DNA of 64,000 nt from Xiheimicrobium sp052034585 (lineage in GTDB: Bacteria; Myxococcota; Myxococcia; Myxococcales; Myxococcaceae): assembly GCA_052034585.1 (NCBI GenBank), contig JBPOIJ010000015.1:62001-126000 (forward strand). Reading direction: 5' to 3'. Positions 34,352-43,051 of this stretch are shown here, piece by piece (the stretch's first letter is position 1; every line of letters begins with the position of its first letter). A program made the translations under genes and the position numbers. A model generated the notes under the pieces. It was not told where the DNA came from. It worked only from the letters and a program-made list of their open reading frames with translations, and ran no database searches.

Positions 34352-35689
34352 ATGCGATCCTCCGTCCTCACCGCACTGCTCCTCGCTGCCTGTGGGCCAA
34401 CCGGGCCCCTGCCGTTCGAGCCCGTGCCCAACGCGAAGGTGCCTCCACCGACGATCACCGTCACCCCACCGCCGGGGCCCTTCAACGGCACCGTCTCGCT
34501 CACCATCGCCACCGATCAGAAGGCGCAGATCTTCTGGAACAGCGACGGCAACGATCCGCGAGAGACCTCCCGAGGGCGGTCCGAGGCCGCAGCGCCCGCG
34601 ACCCTCACCCTCGACAAGACGACGACCCTCAAGATCTTCGCGAGCAACGACGGCAAGGACAGCGAGCTCTTCGAGGGCACCTGGGTTCGCGCTGGTGGTC
34701 CCGTCGGTACGATCAGCGGCACCGTCATCTTCGGCACCTTCTGCGCCGACAAGGAGATCGGCATCGGGCGCAACGGGCAGATCAGCAAGCTCGGCAAGTC
34801 ACCGATGGCGGGCTCGTTTCCCTTCTCGTTCACCGGGCTGATGAGCGGCACCCATCGGCTCGTCGCGTACTGCGATCGAAACGACGACGGCAACCTGATC
34901 CCCTTCCTCGACTTCAACGGCGACACCGTCAGCGTCACCCTCGAGCTGACCGATCCGTTCAAGGCGAGCGCCGAGAACGTGAAGGTCTACGTCGGCGCCT
35001 CGGGCACGGGCTTGGGCACGCTGCGTGGGACGATCACCCTGCCCCGCCCGCCCGCGCTCCAGAACCTGTCGATGTCGGTGCTCTCGCCCGACGCGCTCTC
35101 GGGAGGCCTCGATCCGCAGGTGCTCCTGCAGCAACTCCAGAACGGCTACCGGATCTTCACCACTCCCGGCCAGACCGAGTACCCGTACGTGATCACCGAT
35201 CTCCAGCCGGGCCGGGTGCTGCCGGTGCCGTCGCTGCTGGGCTTCGGAGGCGGCGGCATCGCGCTCAATCTCCTCGCGAACCCGCTGCGCACCGTGACGA
35301 TCGAGGCCGACAAGGAGACGGTGCAGGACTTCGCCTTCGGGCCGGTGACGCTGAGCGGGAACATCACGGTCTCGCAGGCGAGCGCGCCCACCGGCGGCCT
35401 GGCCTTGGGGATCGTCGCCGCGCGCATCGTCAACCTGCAGGACGGCGTTCAGGCGGTGCTGATGCCGGTGCTCTTCACGCGTGATCCGATGACCAACGAC
35501 GCCCGCTCGAACTACTCGGTGTCGGCGCTCAAGGCGAACCAGACGGTGACGCTGCGGGTCTTCCCGAACGGCACGACCGCGATCGCCGAGGCGCTCCAAT
35601 GGGTGATCAACCCGTTCTCCACCACGCCCGGGCACGCGTCGGTCGCCTTGGGCTCCACCGATACGACACGCGATCTCGTCGTGCCTTGA
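34352..35689 (+). CDS. Lipoprotein with chitobiase/beta-hexosaminidase C-terminal-like domain
   Basis: 445 residues. ATG 34352 is chosen since it gives the signal MRSSVLTALLLAAC; the frame is open further upstream without a signal. Directly after a short Pro-rich spacer, PPPGPFNGTVSLTIATDQKAQIFWNSDGNDP fits the CHB_HEX_C-like beta sandwich that serves as a carbohydrate- or surface-attached module. The rest has alternating beta-rich segments, including carboxypeptidase-regulatory-like stretches (TISGTVIFGTFCADKEIGIG, HRLVAYCDRNDDGNLIPFLDFNGDT). No catalytic motif was found. Likely an outer-membrane lipoprotein. Confidence 0.7.
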   Translation: MRSSVLTALLLAACGPTGPLPFEPVPNAKVPPPTITVTPPPGPFNGTVSLTIATDQKAQIFWNSDGNDPRETSRGRSEAAAPATLTLDKTTTLKIFASNDGKDSELFEGTWVRAGGPVGTISGTVIFGTFCADKEIGIGRNGQISKLGKSPMAGSFPFSFTGLMSGTHRLVAYCDRNDDGNLIPFLDFNGDTVSVTLELTDPFKASAENVKVYVGASGTGLGTLRGTITLPRPPALQNLSMSVLSPDALSGGLDPQVLLQQLQNGYRIFTTPGQTEYPYVITDLQPGRVLPVPSLLGFGGGGIALNLLANPLRTVTIEADKETVQDFAFGPVTLSGNITVSQASAPTGGLALGIVAARIVNLQDGVQAVLMPVLFTRDPMTNDARSNYSVSALKANQTVTLRVFPNGTTAIAEALQWVINPFSTTPGHASVALGSTDTTRDLVVP

Positions 35690-35694
35690 GTTCC

Positions 35695-36999
35695 ATGCGA
35701 CCACGCCTCCTCGTCGTCACCGCGCTGCTGTCGTGCGGCCAACCGATCTCGATGCTCGATGGAGGCGCTGCGGGAGGCTCGGCTGGAGGATCCGTCGGCG
35801 GCGGCTCGTCGGCTGGTGGCTCGACGTCGGGCGGCGCCGCGGCTGGAGGCACCGTCGCAGGCGGCACCGCTGGTGGTTCGGCGGGTGGCGCGAGCGGGGG
35901 CACGGTTGGCGGCGGGAGCTCGGCTGGCGGAATGAGCGGCGGCACCAGCGCTGGAGGCAACGCCTCCGGTGGGACGACGACGGGCCCGCTCGTCGCCTTC
36001 GTGGGGAGCGGCAACGGGCAGATCACCGCGTACGGCGTGAACGTCTCGACCGGGGCGATGACGCTGCTCGGCGCGACCTCGGGCGGCACCAACCCGAGCT
36101 TCCTCGCCTTCGACGTCGCTCGTGGCCGGCTCTACGCGGTGAATGAAGGCACGCCTGGGCAGATCGCAGCCTTCGCGCTGTTCCCCGACGCGGGAGTCCG
36201 CCTCCTCAATCGCGCCAGCTCGCAGGGCGCCGGTCCTGCACACGTCTCCGTCCACCCCTCGGGGCAGTTCGTCCTCGCGGCGAACTACACGGGCGGCAAC
36301 GTCGCGGTCCTCCCGGTGCTCCCTGGTGACGGCGGCGTGGGCCCGGCCTCCGACACCGACGCTTCGGGCAGTCAGGCGCACCAGATCCTCTCGAACGCTG
36401 CGGGCGATCGGGTCTACGTGCCCTGCAAGGGCGCCGATCACGTCGCGCAGTACGCCTTCAATCGCGATGCGGGCGCGCTCTCACCACTCACTCCGGCGAC
36501 GGTCTCGACGGCTTCGGGCGCGGGGCCTCGGCACCTCGCGATTCACCCCTCTGGTGGTTGGGCGTTCTTGATCAACGAAGTGAACAGCACCCTCACCTCG
36601 CTGCGAATCGAACCCGACGGACGGCTCACGCCCGTCGACACCAAGGGCACGCTGCCGACCGGCTTCACGGGAACGAACACCACCGCCGAGGTGCAGGTGC
36701 ACCCGAGCGGGCGCTTCGTCTTCGGCTCGAACCGGGGCCACGACTCGATCGTCTCCTTCTCGTTCGACTCGGCGAGCGGCGCCCTCACCCAGGTGGGCCA
36801 CGCGCCAACCGGCGGCGCCACCCCTCGTCACTTCGATCTCGATCCCTCCGGCACCTTGCTCCTCGTCGCCAACCAAGGCGCGGGCACCGTGTTCGCGCTC
36901 CGAATCGACCCGTCGACGGGGCTGCTCACCAGCTTGGGGCGACAGGCGCAGGTGAACGCGCCCGCCTTCGTCGGGATGACGAGGTTGCCGTCTCCCTGA
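35695..36999 (+). CDS. Lactonase family 7-bladed beta-propeller lipoprotein
   Basis: 434 residues. ATG 35695, 5 bp after the preceding stop, gives a lipoprotein signal ending LLSC. A long Gly/Ser/Ala/Thr linker (about residues 20-98) with repeated GGSAGG-type units precedes a domain of the 6-phosphogluconolactonase-like propeller family: YGVNVSTGAMTLLGATSGGTNPSFLAFDVARGRLYAVNE, GPAHVSVHPSGQFVLAANYTGGNV, ASGAGPRHLAIHPSG, GGATPRHFDLDPSGTLLLVANQGAGTVFAL. The repeats RHxxxxPSG and YAVNE are the family signature. Family members hydrolyse sugar lactones; export as a lipoprotein makes a metabolic role unlikely. Confidence 0.85.
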   Translation: MRPRLLVVTALLSCGQPISMLDGGAAGGSAGGSVGGGSSAGGSTSGGAAAGGTVAGGTAGGSAGGASGGTVGGGSSAGGMSGGTSAGGNASGGTTTGPLVAFVGSGNGQITAYGVNVSTGAMTLLGATSGGTNPSFLAFDVARGRLYAVNEGTPGQIAAFALFPDAGVRLLNRASSQGAGPAHVSVHPSGQFVLAANYTGGNVAVLPVLPGDGGVGPASDTDASGSQAHQILSNAAGDRVYVPCKGADHVAQYAFNRDAGALSPLTPATVSTASGAGPRHLAIHPSGGWAFLINEVNSTLTSLRIEPDGRLTPVDTKGTLPTGFTGTNTTAEVQVHPSGRFVFGSNRGHDSIVSFSFDSASGALTQVGHAPTGGATPRHFDLDPSGTLLLVANQGAGTVFALRIDPSTGLLTSLGRQAQVNAPAFVGMTRLPSP

Positions 37000-37036
37000 G
37001 ACTTCCCTCCCCGTCGCCCGTCTGGCTGGTGAGTCC

Positions 37037-39223
37037 ATGAACCGCTGCGCTCTCCTCGTCCTCTTCCTGTTGGTGGGTGCGTGTACGCCGCCGGCCATGA
37101 AGCGCTGTAGCGCAACGACCTGCCTCGGCTGCTGCACCCCCGACGACACCTGTTCGACAGCGGGCCTGGCATCAGCCTGCGGCTCTGGCGGCCAAGACTG
37201 TCGCGCATGCCTCGGCAACGAACTCTGTGTCGCAGGGAACTGCTCGACCCCCAACTTCGGCACCGGCGGCGGAAGCGCTGGTGGAGGCACTCCCGACGGT
37301 GGGACGAGCGGCGGTGGGTCGACGGCTGGCGGTCAAAGCGGCGGCGCGATCTCAGGGGGCCCGGGCGGAGGCTCGACGGGTGGAGGAAACAGTGCCGGCG
37401 GTACCAGCGCAGGCGGAAGTGCGGGCGGCGCGACGGCGGGAGGCTCCGCGGGAGGCTCCGCGGGCGGGACTGGCGGCGGTACGGCGGGTGGCCTGAGCTC
37501 CGATGGCGGGCTCGTCTGCCAGGCCATGGGCGCCCAGTGCGGCCTCAACGAGCAGTGCTGCAACGGGCTGTCGTGCGACAACGGCACCTGCGCGCCGATC
37601 AACTGTGTGCTCGATCGCTGTAGCGCGGGCTTCGCTGCGGGTGGTTGTTGCTCGCGCGCGCCGTACTGCGGCATCGCGGTCGGAGCGAAGGTGAAGACCT
37701 GCTCCACCACCTGCATCGCCGAGAACCAGGGCTGCGGAGAATCGTCCGACTGTTGCTCCGGCCTCGTGTGCACGAATGGCTTCTGCACGCGCTCGACCTG
37801 CTCGGGCTCGAGCTGCTCGGTGACGGCGCCCTGCTGTGCGCAGTCGGCCTTCTGCCAGGCCGGAGGCAGCTGTGGCGCGACCTGCGTGGGTGAGGCCCAG
37901 CCGAACGGCGCGGAGACGGCCTGTTGCGTCGGCCTCGCGAACTCCACCTCGAACACCTGCGAGCGCTACCCGTTCTGCGCCTACTCGATCTGCACCCAAG
38001 GGTTCGCGCAGGGAGGGTGCTGCGCCGAGGCGCCCTACTGCACCGCCACCGGAAATCTCGCTGGGCGCGTCTGCCTGGGCATCTGCGGCGGAGAAGGGAA
38101 CGCCTGCGGCGCCGACACCGACTGCTGCGACGGGCTGTCCTGCCGGCGCGGGCGGTGCGAGGCGATCAACGGCACCGGCTGCGCCGAGCAGAGCTGCACG
38201 GCGGGCTTCGGAGCGGGCGGGTGCTGCGAGAGCTCGCCAGTGTGTGGCGCGGTCGCCGGCTCCACCGCCACCAAGTGTCGCTCGGCGTGCATGGGCCCGG
38301 GCCAGACGTGCACCAGCACCACCGACTGCTGCGGCGGAAGAACGTGCACCAACCGCCAATGCAGCACGACGGGCTGCGCTTCCACCGGAGGAAAGTGCAA
38401 CCTCAACTCCGACTGCTGCTCGGGAAACTCCTGCGTGCGCGGGCTCTGCCAGGCAGGTGGACAGAGCTGCTCTGGCACCTACGGGATCTGCCGCACCGCC
38501 GCCGACTGCTGCACCGCGGGCGTCACCTGCACCTCGGGCCTCTGCCAACCCGCGACGCCGACCTGCGCGACGTGGCGACAGTCGTGCACCACCTCCTCGT
38601 GCTGCAGCGGCCTCACCTGTCAGTCGGGCGCCTGCGACTACCCCAACGTCTGCCGCACCACCGGCGCGTCCTGCAGCACCACCGCGCCCTGCTGCGCTGG
38701 CCTCACCTGCTCGACGGGGATCTGCCGAGCGCCGACGACCTCCTGCCGGCTCGCGGGTCAGCCGTGCGCGACGGGGAGCTGCTGCGCCGGCCTCACCTGC
38801 ACCGTCGGCGTGTGCACCCTCTCGGGCGCCACCACCTGCCGCGGCGCGGGCACCAGCTGCTCGGCGGCGAGCCCCTGCTGCGTGGGCCTGAGCTGCATCT
38901 CCGGGCTCTGCCAGTCGCCGCAGACGACCTGCGAAGGAGATCCCTGCTCGGTCGGTGCGGGCGCTGGCGGGTGCTGCAGCTCGGCGCCGTACTGCGGCTC
39001 GCCCTTCGTCGGGGGCGCGAAGAAGTGCCGCACCTCCTGTAGCGCCGCCGCCCAGGTGTGCGCGACGTTGAGCGACTGCTGCTCGGGGCTCAACTGTCTG
39101 CAGGGCTACTGCCGGGTCGGCTGCCAGGGCATCAGCTGCAACAGCCACGCAGACTGCTGCTCGGCCGCGCCGGTCTGCCGCCGCTGGGGCACCACCAACA
39201 GCTACTACTGCAACGCGAACTAG
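37037..39223 (+). CDS. Cys-rich repeat lipoprotein
   Basis: 728 residues with a lipoprotein signal (LLVLFLLVGAC). First comes a Cys module (CSATTCLGCC...CGSGGQDCRACLGNELC) like that of the lipoprotein at the left edge. A Gly/Ser/Ala low-complexity linker follows to about residue 155. About 570 residues of disulfide-rich repeats complete it, with recurring CCSGLTC..G.C, CCxxxxxC, and SxDCCxG motifs at 25-45-residue spacing; well over 90 Cys in all. The repeats resemble knottin or Dickkopf-like modules. It must be exported and oxidised, and is probably on the cell surface. Function unknown. Confidence 0.78.
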   Translation: MNRCALLVLFLLVGACTPPAMKRCSATTCLGCCTPDDTCSTAGLASACGSGGQDCRACLGNELCVAGNCSTPNFGTGGGSAGGGTPDGGTSGGGSTAGGQSGGAISGGPGGGSTGGGNSAGGTSAGGSAGGATAGGSAGGSAGGTGGGTAGGLSSDGGLVCQAMGAQCGLNEQCCNGLSCDNGTCAPINCVLDRCSAGFAAGGCCSRAPYCGIAVGAKVKTCSTTCIAENQGCGESSDCCSGLVCTNGFCTRSTCSGSSCSVTAPCCAQSAFCQAGGSCGATCVGEAQPNGAETACCVGLANSTSNTCERYPFCAYSICTQGFAQGGCCAEAPYCTATGNLAGRVCLGICGGEGNACGADTDCCDGLSCRRGRCEAINGTGCAEQSCTAGFGAGGCCESSPVCGAVAGSTATKCRSACMGPGQTCTSTTDCCGGRTCTNRQCSTTGCASTGGKCNLNSDCCSGNSCVRGLCQAGGQSCSGTYGICRTAADCCTAGVTCTSGLCQPATPTCATWRQSCTTSSCCSGLTCQSGACDYPNVCRTTGASCSTTAPCCAGLTCSTGICRAPTTSCRLAGQPCATGSCCAGLTCTVGVCTLSGATTCRGAGTSCSAASPCCVGLSCISGLCQSPQTTCEGDPCSVGAGAGGCCSSAPYCGSPFVGGAKKCRTSCSAAAQVCATLSDCCSGLNCLQGYCRVGCQGISCNSHADCCSAAPVCRRWGTTNSYYCNAN

Positions 39224-39303
39224 AAAGACCCGAGCTCAGCTGATTCGAGCCGAGCGCGGGTTCTGCCGCGGCCTCGAGGCCCTGGGTCGCCAGTGTGTTT
39301 TCG

Positions 39304-40200
39304 TCAGGCGGCCTGGGCCTTCATCACCTGCTCGGGCGACCCCTCGGGACACACCTCGAAGAGCTTGAACCGCGAGCGCGCGCCGAAGTTGTTCCGGCGA
39401 ATCATGCTGCCCAGCACGGTGAGCACGTCACGGGTGCTGTCGAGGCCCTTGTCCACGGTGGCGAAGACGTCGACGCCGGGCCCCCGGTAGAGCTCCCGCT
39501 GGCCGAGCGCGTTGCCGATGCTGGCCTTGAGCTTGCCGAGCGGGCTGCCGAGCGCCATCGCGTAGAGGAACTCGCCGCGCACCCAGCTGTCGACGGTGGG
39601 CTTCGAGGGCGCCTCTCCAAACGCCTCGAGCGACGACACCCGCATCAGCTCGTAGAGGCCCCGGCCGACGCCGCGCGCGCCGCTCGCCTTGCGGATCTGC
39701 ATCTTGCTGCGGATCGCGGGCGTGCCCACCAACGGGCTGCCGTGGAGATCCTGCATCAGCGCGAGCGACTGGGCCCACTCGATGCGATGCCTTGCGGCCG
39801 AGGGCGACTCCTTCTGCTTGGCGTGCCCCACCACCAACGACTGCACCAAGGGCTCCAGCGCGCGGCTGACGCAGAGCTGGGTGAAGTAGCCGCCGACGAA
39901 GGCGAGGCCGGCCTCGGTGCCGACGAGGGCGCCGTTGGAGACGAGCTCGGCAGCCTTGAGCCCGAAGAGGACGGGCGCGCGCTCGCGCATCAGCCTGGTG
40001 AAGGTGGGTGGAGCGCCGTGCCCCAGCCAGGCGTCGAGGCCGAGCTTCCAGCCTCCGAACCAGGGCAGCTCGACGAGGGCGGCGCCGAAGCGGGCGTACT
40101 CGAGGTCTTCTCCGAGGGCGCGGGTGAACTCCTGCGGGAGCGAGTTGACGTGCGCGGAGAGCCGCTCGACCGCCGTCAGGTACGTCAGAAAGGCCGGCAT
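39304..40200 (-). CDS. Conserved protein of unknown function
   Basis: 298 residues from ATG 40200 (an in-frame ATG at 40215 has its GGAAAGG too close). It is mostly helical, with no signal, membrane segment or Cys motif. The N-terminal part (TRALGEDLEYARFGAALVELPWFGGWKLGLDAWLGHGAPPTFTRLMRERAPVLFGL) has scattered His and reminded me of the zinc-dependent phospholipase C-like family, but the metal ligand pattern is incomplete, so I leave it unassigned. It is divergent from pepA with about 90 bp between starts. Confidence 0.6.
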   Translation of the reverse strand: MPAFLTYLTAVERLSAHVNSLPQEFTRALGEDLEYARFGAALVELPWFGGWKLGLDAWLGHGAPPTFTRLMRERAPVLFGLKAAELVSNGALVGTEAGLAFVGGYFTQLCVSRALEPLVQSLVVGHAKQKESPSAARHRIEWAQSLALMQDLHGSPLVGTPAIRSKMQIRKASGARGVGRGLYELMRVSSLEAFGEAPSKPTVDSWVRGEFLYAMALGSPLGKLKASIGNALGQRELYRGPGVDVFATVDKGLDSTRDVLTVLGSMIRRNNFGARSRFKLFEVCPEGSPEQVMKAQAA

Positions 40201-40289
40201 TGCGCTGCCGACCATACCTTTCCGCTGGCCCGCTCACAGTGCTTCGGTAAGGTCGAGCCCGTTTCCCCTCTGAAGGAGTTGTGCGTCTC

Positions 40290-41867
40290 ATGAACTTTTC
40301 GTTCGGTACCGGCCAGGCCTCCGCGGCGAAGGCCGACGTCCTCGTCCTGCCTCTCTTCGACAGCGATCTGACCAACAAGAAGCACCAGCCCTCCGCGTGG
40401 GCGAAGAGTGACAAGAAGATGCGCGGGCTCCTCGGCAAGCTCGCCAGCCAAGAGGGGTTCAAGGCCAAGGCCGAGCAGTGCACGGTGGTGCAGACGCACG
40501 GGAAGCTCGGGGCGGCGCGGGTGATCCTCCTCGGCCTCGGCGCGCGCACGAAGTTCACTCCCGAGGTGCTGCGCCAGGCGATCGGCCGAGGCGTGAAGCG
40601 GGCGAACGCGCTGCGCTGCAAGACGGCGGCGGTGGTGCTCCCTGGAGCCCGCGAGCTCGATGCCTGCCTCCAGGCGACGGTGGAGGGCGCGATCCTCGGC
40701 GGCTACCGGTACGACAAGTGGCGCACGGTGAACAAGGACGAGAAGAGCGCGCCACGCATCGACAAGGTGCAGCTGTACCTCCCCGACGAGGTGAAGAAGG
40801 ACAAGTCGATGGACGGCACGGTCGCGCTCGCGCGGGCGATCGCCGAGGCGACCAACTTCGCGCGCGATCTCGTCAACGAGCCGGCCGGCACGATGACGCC
40901 GTCGATCCTCGCCGAGCGCGCCAAGGAGATGGCGAAGGGCGCGGGCCTCGCGCTGCAGGTCTTCGAGCGGAAGAAGATCGAAGAGCTCAAGATGGGCATG
41001 TTCCTCGGCGTCGCCCGCGGGAGCGTCGAAGAGCCCAAGCTCATTCACCTCACCTACACGCCCGACGACAAGGAAGCGGCCAAGCGCGCGCCGATCGCCT
41101 TCGTCGGCAAGGCGATCACCTTCGACTCCGGCGGCCTCTCGCTCAAGCCGAGCGACGGCATGCTGGACATGAAGACCGACATGGCCGGCTCGGCAGCGGT
41201 GCTCGGCGCGATGCAGGTGGTGGCGAAGCTCAAGCCGCCCTTCCCGGTGCACGGCTTCATGGGCGCCTGCGAGAACATGCCCTCGGGCAACGCCTACCGG
41301 CTCGGCGACGTGCTGGTCTCGAAGGTGGGCAAGACGGTCGAGATCACCAACACCGACGCCGAAGGCCGCCTCGTGCTCGGCGACGTGCTCGCCTACGCGA
41401 ACGAGCTCAAGCCCGCGGCGATCATCGATCTGGCGACCCTCACCGGCGCCTGCATCGTCGCCCTCGGCCCGTGGATCGCCGGCGCCTTCGGCAACGACGA
41501 TCAGCACATGTGGAACGTCACCGAGTCGGCCCGGGTCGCCGGTGAAGACATGTGGCGCATGCCCCTGTCGGACTCGGTGAAGGACGTGATCAAGAGCGAG
41601 ATCGCCGACATGAAGAACGCTGGCGATCGCATGGGCGGGTCGATCAGCGCCGCGCTCTTCTTGAAGGAGTTCGTCGGTGACACGCCGTGGGCGCACCTCG
41701 ACATCGCCGGCCCGAGCAACGTCTCGAAGGAGAAGGGCTATCTGTCGAAGGGCGCGACCGGCTACGGCGTGCGGACCCTCGTCGAGTTCATTCGGAGGCG
41801 CACCGCCGAGCTGAACGCGGCCGTCGTCGACGAGGCGACCAGCCCCGCCGACGAGCTCACCGAGTAG
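40290..41867 (+). CDS. pepA: Leucyl aminopeptidase (M17 family)
   Basis: A metallo-aminopeptidase removing N-terminal Leu and other residues from peptides. The 525-residue protein has the non-catalytic macro-like N-terminal domain and the M17 catalytic domain: VGKAITFDSGGLSLKP (Lys and Asp metal/catalytic ligands), MKTDMAGSAAVLGAM, the signature NTDAEGRLVLGDVLAYA, and the DLATLTGACIVALG stretch. Family proteins are hexameric with two divalent metals. A GAAGGAG ends 11 bases before ATG 40290 and only 2 before GTG 40281, so I chose the ATG. In E. coli PepA also acts as a DNA-binding Xer cofactor; that need not apply here. Confidence 0.93.
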   Translation: MNFSFGTGQASAAKADVLVLPLFDSDLTNKKHQPSAWAKSDKKMRGLLGKLASQEGFKAKAEQCTVVQTHGKLGAARVILLGLGARTKFTPEVLRQAIGRGVKRANALRCKTAAVVLPGARELDACLQATVEGAILGGYRYDKWRTVNKDEKSAPRIDKVQLYLPDEVKKDKSMDGTVALARAIAEATNFARDLVNEPAGTMTPSILAERAKEMAKGAGLALQVFERKKIEELKMGMFLGVARGSVEEPKLIHLTYTPDDKEAAKRAPIAFVGKAITFDSGGLSLKPSDGMLDMKTDMAGSAAVLGAMQVVAKLKPPFPVHGFMGACENMPSGNAYRLGDVLVSKVGKTVEITNTDAEGRLVLGDVLAYANELKPAAIIDLATLTGACIVALGPWIAGAFGNDDQHMWNVTESARVAGEDMWRMPLSDSVKDVIKSEIADMKNAGDRMGGSISAALFLKEFVGDTPWAHLDIAGPSNVSKEKGYLSKGATGYGVRTLVEFIRRRTAELNAAVVDEATSPADELTE

Positions 41868-41871
41868 CGGG

Positions 41872-42495
41872 TTGAACGTCCTTCGGCTCGTCGCGCTGCT
41901 GGCGGCTACGGCCTGGGCCACCGAGCCTCGCTTCGTCGTCAGCGGTCAGGTGCTGGACGAGACCGGCAGGCCACTCGAGCGAGTTACCGTCGCGCCGGTG
42001 CGCATGGCGCCCCACTGTGTCGGAGAGGGACGGATCGAGCTCGGCCCTCCGGTGTCGACGAGCGCGGGAGGCCAGTTCGAGCTCCGAGGCGACGACTTCG
42101 TCGTCTTTCGCGGGAACGCCCTCCTGCTGGTGACGGCCGGTGAGCGCCAACAGACCCTGACGCTCTCCCTGTCGACGCACGGGCCGGCGCGGTTCGAGCT
42201 CGCCCCCTGCGCAGCCCCCGCACGCCTCGTCCCCGCGATGCACGGCCGGGGCGAGCTTCGACTCGGCCGTCGCCCCGCTTCAGGGATGGGGGCGGTGCTC
42301 GTTCTGCGGGCGGCGACTGCGGCGATTCTGACCCGGCTCGAGCCCGGGAGGCCATCGAAGCTGATCGCGAGTCCGGCCGATGGGGGGCTCGCCTTCGACG
42401 AGGTGCCACCAGGGCGCTATCTCCTCGAGCTGCTCACCCCGAGCGGGCCGAGCGAAGAAGGCGTCGAGGTTGCCGGTCGCCTCGTCGTTCGCTGA
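41872..42495 (+). CDS. Secreted protein with carboxypeptidase-regulatory-like domains
   Basis: 207 residues, starting at TTG 41872 just 4 bp after the pepA stop, so probably co-transcribed and coupled. A short signal (LRLVALLAATAWA) is followed by VSGQVLDETGRPLERVTVAPVR, the opening of a transthyretin-like carboxypeptidase-regulatory domain. A second one near the C-terminus has LAFDEVPPGRYLLELLTPSG. These beta-sandwich domains are common in exported proteins and have no catalytic activity of their own. The TTG start is the only one that leaves a signal sequence. Confidence 0.65.
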   Translation: MNVLRLVALLAATAWATEPRFVVSGQVLDETGRPLERVTVAPVRMAPHCVGEGRIELGPPVSTSAGGQFELRGDDFVVFRGNALLLVTAGERQQTLTLSLSTHGPARFELAPCAAPARLVPAMHGRGELRLGRRPASGMGAVLVLRAATAAILTRLEPGRPSKLIASPADGGLAFDEVPPGRYLLELLTPSGPSEEGVEVAGRLVVR

Positions 42496-42612
42496 TCGGC
42501 CGACGTCATCGATCAGCCCTCGTCGCTCGGCTCGTTCTCGCGCGATCCGAGCAGCACAGCGTCGAACCGGAGCGAGCTGGCTGAACCCTCGAGGCACCCT
42601 GCGCTGAAGCCT

Positions 42613-43020
42613 TCAGGGCTCGAGCTCGCTGAGCTGCACCTCGACGGGAAGCCCCGCGCCGCCCTCGCAATGGCACACCATCACTGGCGCCTTGCCTGGC
42701 CGTTGGTGCTCGCTCGCCTGGGAGGGACCCAGCCGGCCCGACTGATTGCCGCGCGCTCGGCAATGCGCTTCGCACGCCCTCCGCCTGGCCGCGTCTGCGG
42801 CAGCGACGCCGGCAAACGACAGCACCATTCCGACGAGCACGACGGGGATCGAGACGATCATGAGCAGCCGCCGGGTCGCGCCGTGGCGTCCCGCGAAGAG
42901 CTCTCCGATCACCCGAAACTGCTCCGACTTGGCGACCCCGCCGCTCGAGAACATCACCCCCAGGAAGAGGGCGATTCCGCCGAGCGCGGCGAGGGCTCCG
43001 ACGAGGAGAAGTGGAGACAT
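42613..43020 (-). CDS. Small two-span membrane protein of unknown function
   Basis: 135 residues from ATG 43020, which opens with a hydrophobic helix (LLLVGALAALGGIALFLGVMF). A second span (LLMIVSIPVVLVGMVLSFAGVAAA) follows around residues 55-78. The C-terminal tail has four Cys (CEAHCRAR, CHC), so it may bind metal or form disulfides. The start overlaps nothing, and the methyltransferase gene ends 31 bp upstream on the same strand. Function unknown. Confidence 0.6.
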   Translation of the reverse strand: MSPLLLVGALAALGGIALFLGVMFSSGGVAKSEQFRVIGELFAGRHGATRRLLMIVSIPVVLVGMVLSFAGVAAADAARRRACEAHCRARGNQSGRLGPSQASEHQRPGKAPVMVCHCEGGAGLPVEVQLSELEP

Positions 43021-43051
43021 GGCGCGACTCTGCCAGATCTCCCGGTACCGA

